A stretch of 5,793 nucleotides of DNA from JAQVHD01 sp035369485 (GTDB lineage Bacteria; Patescibacteriota; Minisyncoccia; UBA6257; JAAZHW01). The stretch is taken from NCBI GenBank assembly GCA_035369485.1, contig DAOSMC010000023.1:1-5793 (forward strand), given 5' to 3'. Below are positions 1 through 5,793 of this stretch, piece by piece. Positions within the stretch are counted from its first letter, which is position 1. Every line of letters begins with the position of its first letter. The notes under the pieces were generated by a model. That model was given only the letters and a program-made list of their open reading frames with translations, did no database searches and had not been told where the DNA came from. The position numbers were made by a program, and so were the translations under genes.

Positions 1-49
1 GGGGTTCTTCCGTAGGAACTCCGCTGGAGAAATCCCTCCCTCTCCGCCA
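1..49 (+). tRNA. Possible 3' end of a tRNA-Ser gene, T-loop interrupted, 5' part outside window
   Basis: Seen: bases 39-45 (CCTCTCC) fit a 3' acceptor strand, base 46 is a G discriminator and 47-49 are CCA. Bases 34-38 (CCCTC) fit the 3' strand of a T-stem, and bases 1-4 (GGGG) fit its 5' strand with one G-U pair; the fifth base lies off the window. Joining TTC (5-7) to AAAT (30-33) gives a canonical seven-base T-loop, TTCAAAT, only if bases 8-29 are removed. G73 and the acceptor sequence resemble bacterial tRNA-Ser 3' ends. The segment is 61% GC in AT-rich surroundings, as RNA genes often are. The D-arm, anticodon and 5' acceptor strand are not visible, so identity is inferred. Alternatives are a tRNA pseudogene, an attachment-site copy of a tRNA 3' end, or an unrelated structured element closed by GGGGTT (1-6) pairing with AATCCC (31-36). 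Confidence 0.45.
8..29. repeat. Double mini-hairpin element (two adjacent 11-base hairpins)
   Basis: Bases 8-18 fold as TTCC-GTA-GGAA and bases 19-29 as CTCC-GCT-GGAG, each a perfect 4-bp stem with a three-base loop, abutting with no spacer. The units share the plan YTCC-G-NN-GGAR but differ in the outer pairs, and each difference is matched on the opposite arm. GGGGTT (1-6) and AATCCC (31-36) can form an outer stem (one G-U pair), giving a compact branched structure. In the tRNA reading the pair sits exactly between T-loop bases C56 and A57. No other copy was noticed in the window. It could be a very short intron, a mobile palindromic element (compare the double-hairpin elements described in some fungal mitochondrial genomes), or simply part of an unknown structured RNA. 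Confidence 0.55.
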
Positions 50-86
50 AGGATACTTTGACTAATACCAAAAGATTATTTATGAT

Positions 87-110
87 GGGAAGTATAAATT
101 TTCCTTTTTT
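87..110 (+). terminator. Weak candidate intrinsic terminator
   Basis: GGGAA (87-91) can pair with TTTCC (100-104), including one G-U pair, across an eight-base loop, followed by six T residues (105-110). The stem is short and AT-rich, so the call is weak. Its position, about 40 bases after the candidate tRNA 3' end and reading the same way, suits a terminator for that RNA. I see no comparable hairpin with a T-run on the minus strand after the res stop codon. The rest of bases 50-176 shows no gene I can support. Confidence 0.22.
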
Positions 111-176
111 GATTGCCGCGTTCAGATGAGGCGATGATTTTTATGCCATCTTTTATGAAATTATTATAATTTCAAT

Positions 177-3173
177 TTAACTGATTTTGCGCGCAAAATC
201 ATCAAAGTTGTCAAACCAGTAGCGTTTGTAAGGATCTCCTATAGACGTTAAACCTCCTTGCGCTGGCTTAAGTAATAATTTTACTCTGATATTAAATTTT
301 TCTTTGATACCATATCTATCGGAGGGAAAAGTTTTATTTTCTTTTGTCCCTTCTACTTCAAATATTTTTGAAAAATAATCTATTTTTTTATTTATATCTG
401 AATAAGCAGTCCCATGTGGGTCAACAAATAATATTAAATAATCGTTTCCTTTTTGTAGCCAAAAAATAAAGTCGGGATGATAATTATCCATTCTGCTTTC
501 CTTATGATTATAGTATGGTATAAATACTTCATCCAGAGTTTGGTCAAGTTTTGAAAACATCCACCAGTCAAATTGCCTAAATACATTATCGGGTTTAGCA
601 AGATAGTCTTCCAATTGCTCAATAAATTTTACTTCGCTATCAACATTAATAATGTGATTAAGGTAGTCAATTATTTCGGTTTCTGAAACTATTACCGGAA
701 GATAGTAATGGTTAGCCAGATACTTGATTTTGATTTTTTTTGAATTGTATTCATATTCTATTTCTTTAACATAATTTTTCTCCAAATTCTGTACCTCTGT
801 AGTGTATTTATCAAGATTTTTATGCTTATCAAATTCTAATTTCAGTTGTTGGAGACGTTTTTCTTTCTCTGGGTAGCTTTTCACCTGCTGTATTTTTGCG
901 GATATTTGATTAAAACCTTCGCCACAAAATCTAACTTTTTCAAAATGCACGATTTCTTTTTCTAACTTCTTAAACTTATCAAACTCTTTGCTCTTTACTC
1001 CGAGATAATCAAAAATCCGGTCAAGAATTAACTCCGGCTCATAGAGCGAGTTTCTTTCGCTAAAATCGTAATATCGCTCTTTTTCAGCAAAACTTTCTTT
1101 TGCTTTTTCCAAAACCTTAACTTCGCAGTCATACTTAGCCAAAGCAACTTTATCGCCTAAAAATTCATAAAATTGTGATGTTATATCTAAATCTTCGGGG
1201 CTGACAGGATATTTTTGCGGGTTTTCTTCTTCAGCAAAAATTCTCTCGGTGGTTTTATAAACAGGTATTAAAAGAATTTTCCCTTCTCTTTCAGGATTGA
1301 CAATAAATACTTTGCCTAAACTCTTGTCTTGTTTCTCTGCTTTCAGCGTTGCAAATATTTCTTCTAAATTCTTCGCATTTGTCCCAAAGACAAACAAACT
1401 TTCAATCGGCAAGATCAAATCTTTCACGTCCTCAAACAACTGATCTTTTACAACTCCGGCATTATATAAGTTTTGAAGCCGTTTCCTTTGGTATTTTTGT
1501 GGCTCTATTCTTACGCCTCTACCCACCGATTGCAGAACGAATTTCTTGGCGTCGCTTCCAACCCCGATATTCACAAATAAAAGCAAATTTGGTCGATTAG
1601 AGTCCCAACCTTCATAAAAAGAGCGCGAACCCATTAAAATATTTATGTCGGAATCATCGCGATTGATCTGTCTGAAATAACTTTCGTTTTCAAAACTTTC
1701 GTTTATCTCGTACCCCTCAAGTTTATCTTTCAGCCAACCAGAAATATCGCCGATTTTGATCAAAGCAAATGGTTTATCGGATGTTGTTAACTTAAAAATT
1801 AACTCCTGTCTATTACCAGGGATTTTTAAAACTTCAATTTTGCCCGGTGTGTTTGCGTTCAAAACATATTTTAAAATATCCTTGTAATCCAATTTTGAAA
1901 CCAAATCAGCGTCTATTACACACTCCAATTCTTCAAATACGAACTTGGCATTATCGCAAAATTCCTGGACAAGTTCCTGTTTTGCTTCATCGAGCAAATC
2001 TACCCTAATTTCGTTCTTTGCTATTTTTTCCAATTCTCTAAAAAACAACTCCAAATCAGCATCTTCTACATTTACAGAATTAACCAGGGTCAAAAGAAGC
2101 GGGCGATGGTATAAGGAATCGTCAACCTGTCTGATCTTTTCAAAATACTTATTGACATAAGTCAAAAGCAAAAGCGTTTTCAAAACAATTTTCTGTTTTT
2201 CAATCGGCGAAAAATCATTCTCATCTCGAAAAGCGCTTATATCTCCAGCCGAAACATAAATATGTTTACCATACCCTTCTTCTACAAACTTTGAAAGATT
2301 GAAGTTAAAAACGCAGGTTGCAAAATCCCTCGGGTCGGTAAAGGTGGCGGAGAAATTAAATAAAAATCCGTTTCTTGAAAGTATGGAGTATAAAATCTGC
2401 CGCTTGCTGTCTTCTTTGTCGCCTTTGTGAGCTTCATCTAAAAGAATATACCATTTGCCGTCATTATCATAATTTTTGAAATTGACGATTTTTTCTTTGT
2501 GTTCATCTGAAATCAAATCGGAGCGGTAATAAAAAACGGTAATTTCGTTTTTGGCAAATGGCAGGGTATTTTCCCGCTTGACGCTTTCGTAATCTCTCAA
2601 ATTTTTGAGATTTATCTTTGTGTCAAAATTAAAACTGTTAAACTCCTCAACATGATTTTTGAATTGGTCCAAAAGGTCGTCGCGGTGTGCCAAAAATAAA
2701 ATATCCCTTGCAGGTAATTCTTTTTCGGCAATCAGCTTGCCCAAAAGCTCAATCAATTTAACGATAATCAGTGTCTTGCCCGAACCGGTTGCCATCCAGA
2801 AACTCATCCGATTGATAAAATGGGCAAAAGAAATTTTTGAATCTACGGCAGGATAATCTTGGTCATATTCTAAAAGATATTTTATCGTCTTACCTTCGGC
2901 TTTTTTCTTTAAATCGTAATCAAAATTCTCTTTAAATTCATTGTTTTGATAAAGTTTAAATAAATCTTGTTTATTTGCATTTTTGTCTTTGAAATAAAGC
3001 CATAATCCTATGATCGCATTTTTCAGCGCATCTTGTTGAAAATCAAAAAGTGTTTTGTCTTTTGAAAACGTTACCAAATCAAACCCCTGCCACTTTGTCG
3101 GCAGATTTTCAAAAGGGATATTTTTTACAATATTTTGTAAATATTGTTTAATTTGTTTTGATTCTTTTTTCAT
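177..3173 (-). CDS. res: Type III restriction Res-like DEAH helicase/translocase with C-terminal nuclease-like domain
   Basis: A 998-residue protein, the usual size of type III Res subunits. Seen: a Q-motif-like FDFQQDAL (about 43-50); Walker A ATGSGKT (128-134); motif Ia-like FLAHRDDLLDQF (160-171); motif II DEAH (246-249); motif III SAT (275-277); motif V-like SFYEGWDSNRPNL (518-530); motif VI QSVGRGVR (548-555). These define a superfamily 2 ATPase. A lysine/glutamate-rich, possibly coiled-coil stretch spans about 725-805. The C-terminal domain has HPDFIFW (899-905) and FVDPHGT (916-922), matching the PD...(D/E)xK pattern except that the lysine position is His920. Known for the family: Res uses ATP to move or signal along DNA and cleaves it together with Mod. 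The start is ATG; there is no strong ribosome-binding site, and the preceding gene stops five bases upstream, so translational coupling is likely. Helicase and family assignment are firm; active cleavage is uncertain. Confidence 0.93.
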   Translation of the reverse strand: MKKESKQIKQYLQNIVKNIPFENLPTKWQGFDLVTFSKDKTLFDFQQDALKNAIIGLWLYFKDKNANKQDLFKLYQNNEFKENFDYDLKKKAEGKTIKYLLEYDQDYPAVDSKISFAHFINRMSFWMATGSGKTLIIVKLIELLGKLIAEKELPARDILFLAHRDDLLDQFKNHVEEFNSFNFDTKINLKNLRDYESVKRENTLPFAKNEITVFYYRSDLISDEHKEKIVNFKNYDNDGKWYILLDEAHKGDKEDSKRQILYSILSRNGFLFNFSATFTDPRDFATCVFNFNLSKFVEEGYGKHIYVSAGDISAFRDENDFSPIEKQKIVLKTLLLLTYVNKYFEKIRQVDDSLYHRPLLLTLVNSVNVEDADLELFFRELEKIAKNEIRVDLLDEAKQELVQEFCDNAKFVFEELECVIDADLVSKLDYKDILKYVLNANTPGKIEVLKIPGNRQELIFKLTTSDKPFALIKIGDISGWLKDKLEGYEINESFENESYFRQINRDDSDINILMGSRSFYEGWDSNRPNLLLFVNIGVGSDAKKFVLQSVGRGVRIEPQKYQRKRLQNLYNAGVVKDQLFEDVKDLILPIESLFVFGTNAKNLEEIFATLKAEKQDKSLGKVFIVNPEREGKILLIPVYKTTERIFAEEENPQKYPVSPEDLDITSQFYEFLGDKVALAKYDCEVKVLEKAKESFAEKERYYDFSERNSLYEPELILDRIFDYLGVKSKEFDKFKKLEKEIVHFEKVRFCGEGFNQISAKIQQVKSYPEKEKRLQQLKLEFDKHKNLDKYTTEVQNLEKNYVKEIEYEYNSKKIKIKYLANHYYLPVIVSETEIIDYLNHIINVDSEVKFIEQLEDYLAKPDNVFRQFDWWMFSKLDQTLDEVFIPYYNHKESRMDNYHPDFIFWLQKGNDYLILFVDPHGTAYSDINKKIDYFSKIFEVEGTKENKTFPSDRYGIKEKFNIRVKLLLKPAQGGLTSIGDPYKRYWFDNFDDFARKIS

Positions 3174-3178
3174 CTTAA

Positions 3179-3943
3179 TTAGAATAATTCTTCTATTATA
3201 TCTTCAATTAATCTCAAATACTTATTTAGATAAAAATAATCTGGTTCGCTTTTAATCGCCCTTGTTAATATTTCAAATTCTGGCCTTTCTTTATTGGTTC
3301 TATCAAAAATTATTAAACCAATACCAAATTTAAGACAGAGCGATTCTACTCTTTTGATGTCAACTTCACGCGCGTCTTTTGGAATAACTAAATAAACTTT
3401 ATGGCTAAAAAGTTTATAAGAACAAGCTTGACCAAAGGATGTAATCAATTGATTGATATCTGTTTTTATTTCAGCGCTTATAACTTCAATCGGCGGCTGA
3501 ATATGACCAATCCCTAAAATTCTGTAAGTTCCAATAACGTCTGGCGTACCCCACCTATCTTGAAATCTATTAACACCTAATGGCACTGCTTTTGTGCATT
3601 CTTCTAATTCATTTACTAAATAATCAGCAAATAATTTATAAAAATCTTCTTCCTTAACTTCTTTTATTTCTTCACTTTCCCTGTATTCAACATCTCCATA
3701 TTCTCTTTCTTTCAAATATTTCTGTAAAATATATAAACCCTTTTCTGGTCTAGCAACATCTTTAACCTCTCCTTTATCAATTCCTTGCTTAAATTCCCAA
3801 ATAGTTCCGTGAATGGTATTAATTTTCACATCTGGTAGTGCTTCACTGATACCTCTTATTAAATCAGCATATCGAATTCCTTTTGGTGAATTTTCTAAAA
3901 TTTCTCGTGCTTGTTTTATTATTTTTTCTCGTTGGGTAGACAT
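3179..3943 (-). CDS. HARE-like winged helix plus PD-(D/E)xK nuclease, encoded between mod and res
   Basis: A 254-residue protein, numbered from the ATG at 3943. Residues about 3-73 resemble a HARE-HTH winged helix: predicted helices around KIIKQAREIL and YADLIRGI, then NTIHGTIWEFKQG, ending in the wing-like PEKGLYIL. A charged, glutamate-rich linker covers about 74-98. Residues about 100-215 look like a PD-(D/E)xK nuclease fold: a helix with FYKLFADYLVNELEEC, then WGTPDVIG (Asp135), SAEIK (Glu158, Lys160), and a helix GQACSYKLF followed by strand VYLVIP. The catalytic D...ExK set appears complete. HARE domains are known to occur fused to restriction endonucleases. Its place inside the mod-res operon suggests a role in restriction, perhaps DNA cleavage or sensing of DNA state; this is inferred. 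In-frame TTG (3958) and GTG (3955) codons lie upstream, but ATG at 3943 has GGGAG five bases before it and is preferred. No signal peptide or membrane segment is seen; it is probably cytoplasmic. Confidence 0.82.
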   Translation of the reverse strand: MSTQREKIIKQAREILENSPKGIRYADLIRGISEALPDVKINTIHGTIWEFKQGIDKGEVKDVARPEKGLYILQKYLKEREYGDVEYRESEEIKEVKEEDFYKLFADYLVNELEECTKAVPLGVNRFQDRWGTPDVIGTYRILGIGHIQPPIEVISAEIKTDINQLITSFGQACSYKLFSHKVYLVIPKDAREVDIKRVESLCLKFGIGLIIFDRTNKERPEFEILTRAIKSEPDYFYLNKYLRLIEDIIEELF

Positions 3944-3945
3944 AA

Positions 3946-5793
3946 TTACTCCCACCAAATTAATGGTTTAATCAATTTATAATCCAAATCTTTTGTGTTG
4001 ATTTTCAGCCCATCTTCAAACTCTACCTCGCCATCGCTGATTTTTTTAATCCATTTACCGGTAAGATTAGATAATGTTTCGGCAATGTCTATGTTTGAGT
4101 AGAGTTTATCTAAATCAACTTTGACTTTATTGTTTTCATAATCTATTTCCAGCGCTTTAAGCATCTTTTCATCTTTTAGAAAGACATATTCCTGATATGG
4201 AGTTTTCGAAGGTGAATTAAATAAATCGCTATCCTCATACTTGCAATTTGCCAGTGCTTCTTCGTATTGCTCTAATTCGTAATATTTGAAAAATCCGCCG
4301 CCTTGATATTCTTTTACTTCCTTTGAAATTCCTGATTTATCATAAGCCAAAACTTTTTTCATTCGTGGTAAAATCACTGTGTAAAAATGCTCTCCCATCT
4401 CCACGCCAAGCCATTTTCTACCAAGTTTGTGGGCTACTGCTGTTGTTGTGCCGGAACCGAGGAAGAAGTCCATTATGAGCGATTGTTCATCATATTCCAT
4501 TCCCTCAATCACTCTTTTAAGCAATATCTCAGAATTTTCAGTGGCAAAAAAAGTATTGTGGGTTTCGTAACTTTTTATGTCAGTCCAGTTCGTATCCAAA
4601 AGTAATTCTGGTTCTTTAAGATATTCAGGCATTCCTTTAACTTCATTATCTTGAGTGTCTTTATATTTTCGGCCATTATTTATTCTTATCCATCCCAACT
4701 TTTCATACTCACTAATTTTTTGTTGCGATAATCCCCAATGTTGCCCCTTCGGAGGCAACCAAGGCTTCCCGAAGAAATGTCTAACTTGTAATTCATAGGT
4801 TTTTCTTTGACCTGGCATATCCAAAGAAATCCACTTACGATCTTCTTCACTAATTTTTAGTTTTGCGCCCTTAAAAGCTATCTTGTTTAAATCTTTTGCA
4901 TAGAAGAAAATTGAATCGATGCCTGTCAAGTATTGATTAGTCAGCCCTTTCGGCACATATCCCCTTTTAACAAAAATCTCGTTTCTGAAATTTCCCTTAC
5001 CAAAAATTTCATCCATTAAATATCTAACTATCCAATTTCCATTATAATCGCATCTTACAAAAATGCTTCCTTTTTCATTCAGCCAATCTTTAGCAATCTT
5101 CAATCGGTTTTCTAAAAGTGTAGCCCAGTTGGCGTTTTTATAATTTGTTCGGTATAAAAACTGATCTGATGAATCTAAATTAAACGGCGGATCAATGTAA
5201 ATCGTCTGCACTTTTTCTTTGAATTTCGGTAGGATTGTATTTAATGCCTGATAGTTTTCACTCTTTATCAGCCAGCCGTCCAAAGACTTGTCTAAATCTT
5301 CAAACTGACTCAAAATCTCAAGCTCTAAATCCTTGAAATATTTGGTATCAATCGGCAAATGTTGATATTTTTCTGATAAATGCTTACTCATTAAATCGGA
5401 TGTAAAAATGTCAATTACTTTGAAGCTTTCATCTACAATACCAAGTTCTTGCCACTCTTTAATTTGTTCATTTATATTTTTATGCTTTAAAATTTTTTCT
5501 ACTAATGATATATCTTTAATTCTATCCAGTGTAATCACATAGTTTGAATTTTTGACAAACTTCGGTTTGTTCCAGATTTTTACCAGTTCATCTTCAAACT
5601 GCGAAATAAAATCAATAATCTTAAAAGCAATGTCTTTTAGGATTTGCAACTCGTTGACTCTATCGGCACTCCACTCTTTAGCTCCCTCCCAAAAATACTG
5701 ATAACTCCAGAGTTTAAACTGTTCCTGTAAAAACGCTTTGGCGTTTTTGTTAATAAAGAAATCAACCTCGCTTTGCTTTTCAAAAACCCTGAA
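3946..5793 (-). CDS. mod: Type III-like N6-adenine DNA methyltransferase (Mod), 5'-truncated by window edge
   Basis: The frame is open to the right edge with 615 residues visible (residue 1 is the codon at 5791-5793), so the true start is outside. Motif IV DPPFN is at 201-205 and AdoMet-binding motif I, DFFLGSG, at 442-448; motif IV before motif I defines the beta class, to which type III Mod proteins belong. TENSEILLKRVI (about 418-429) fits motif X. The region between, about 275-410, should contain the target-recognition domain. The stretch before motif IV, including QFEDELVKIWNKPKF and SNYVITLDRI, matches my recollection of the long N-terminal part of large Mod proteins paired with Res. 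Known role: methylates adenine in an asymmetric site using S-adenosylmethionine, protecting host DNA and giving the Res complex its specificity. The TTG at 5647-5649 is an internal leucine codon, not a start, because 48 family-like codons precede it in frame. The stop TAA is two bases before the next gene. Confidence 0.93.
   Translation of the reverse strand, partial: FRVFEKQSEVDFFINKNAKAFLQEQFKLWSYQYFWEGAKEWSADRVNELQILKDIAFKIIDFISQFEDELVKIWNKPKFVKNSNYVITLDRIKDISLVEKILKHKNINEQIKEWQELGIVDESFKVIDIFTSDLMSKHLSEKYQHLPIDTKYFKDLELEILSQFEDLDKSLDGWLIKSENYQALNTILPKFKEKVQTIYIDPPFNLDSSDQFLYRTNYKNANWATLLENRLKIAKDWLNEKGSIFVRCDYNGNWIVRYLMDEIFGKGNFRNEIFVKRGYVPKGLTNQYLTGIDSIFFYAKDLNKIAFKGAKLKISEEDRKWISLDMPGQRKTYELQVRHFFGKPWLPPKGQHWGLSQQKISEYEKLGWIRINNGRKYKDTQDNEVKGMPEYLKEPELLLDTNWTDIKSYETHNTFFATENSEILLKRVIEGMEYDEQSLIMDFFLGSGTTTAVAHKLGRKWLGVEMGEHFYTVILPRMKKVLAYDKSGISKEVKEYQGGGFFKYYELEQYEEALANCKYEDSDLFNSPSKTPYQEYVFLKDEKMLKALEIDYENNKVKVDLDKLYSNIDIAETLSNLTGKWIKKISDGEVEFEDGLKINTKDLDYKLIKPLIWWE
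3949..3953 (-). promoter_or_regulatory. Ribosome-binding site of the nuclease gene, inside the end of mod
   Basis: On the minus strand GGGAG lies five bases before the ATG at 3943 and overlaps the last Trp-Glu codons of mod (TGG GAG TAA). This decides the ATG over the upstream TTG and GTG codons. Mod stop and nuclease start are separated by two bases, so ribosomes finishing mod are placed to restart. Confidence 0.7.

Noticed and set aside
1..75. Minus-strand open frame reading GISQSILGGEGGISPAEF to the left edge
   Set aside because: Peptides of the LGGEGGI type are a familiar artefact of translating the antisense strand of tRNA 3' ends, and this frame lies exactly over the tRNA-like bases with no start in view.
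79..171. Minus-strand frame of about 30 codons after res (peptide including DGIKIIASSERGNQ)
   Set aside because: It has no ATG, GTG or TTG start with a ribosome-binding site, is bounded by stops, and resembles nothing I recognise; it may be a gene remnant but cannot be supported.
1349..2856. Plus-strand open frames of 65-83 codons inside res
   Set aside because: They are antisense shadows of a gene with strong family motifs and show low-complexity Ser/Leu/Phe composition expected from reading AT-rich coding DNA backwards.
3944..3958. TTG (3958) or GTG (3955) as start of the middle gene
   Set aside because: Both would overlap mod and lack a well-placed ribosome-binding site, whereas ATG at 3943 has GGGAG five bases upstream.
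4741..4776. Hairpin with a TTCG loop (TTGCCCC-TTCG-GAGGCAA) followed by a small CTTCCCGAAG stem
   Set aside because: Within the mod coding region (Leu-Pro-Pro-Lys-Gly-Gln), with one mismatch and no T-run; no sign that it acts as a regulatory element.
5729..5748. Perfect 8-bp hairpin AAAAACGC-TTTG-GCGTTTTT resembling an intrinsic terminator
   Set aside because: It lies inside the mod reading frame and encodes Asn-Lys-Asn-Ala-Lys-Ala-Phe, a stretch that looks conserved in the family, so the symmetry is probably a by-product of coding.

Overview
The window holds most of a type III-like restriction-modification operon, transcribed leftward on the minus strand from an unseen promoter beyond the right edge. 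DNA is AT-rich, with lysine, asparagine and isoleucine codons dominated by A/T. The system type and the probable encoded CCA of a tRNA end suggest an AT-rich bacterium, possibly of an uncultured lineage. The sequence alone does not fix the taxon, and an archaeon is not excluded.

In transcription order (right to left): (1) a beta-class N6-adenine DNA methyltransferase (Mod), cut by the right edge so its N terminus is missing; (2) two bases after its stop, a 254-residue protein with an N-terminal HARE-like winged helix and a complete-looking PD-(D/E)xK nuclease core; (3) five bases further, a 998-residue DEAH-family helicase/translocase (Res) with a C-terminal nuclease-like domain. The spacing makes a single co-translated unit very likely. 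In ordinary type III systems mod is followed directly by res; here a second nuclease candidate lies between them, and the usual catalytic lysine position of the Res nuclease motif reads histidine. My inference is that the middle protein may supply or assist DNA cleavage.

The left 176 bases lie beyond the 3' end of res. Bases 1-49 are GC-rich (30 of 49) and read on the plus strand like the last part of a tRNA-Ser gene: T-arm, acceptor strand, G discriminator and CCA. The T-loop appears split after its conserved TTC by exactly 22 bases that form two adjacent 11-base mini-hairpins. This is the most unusual structural signal in the window. The rest of the gap (50-176) is AT-rich and holds only a weak plus-strand terminator candidate. 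The tRNA and the operon would be convergent, and a tRNA 3' end beside a restriction system also fits an integration hotspot.
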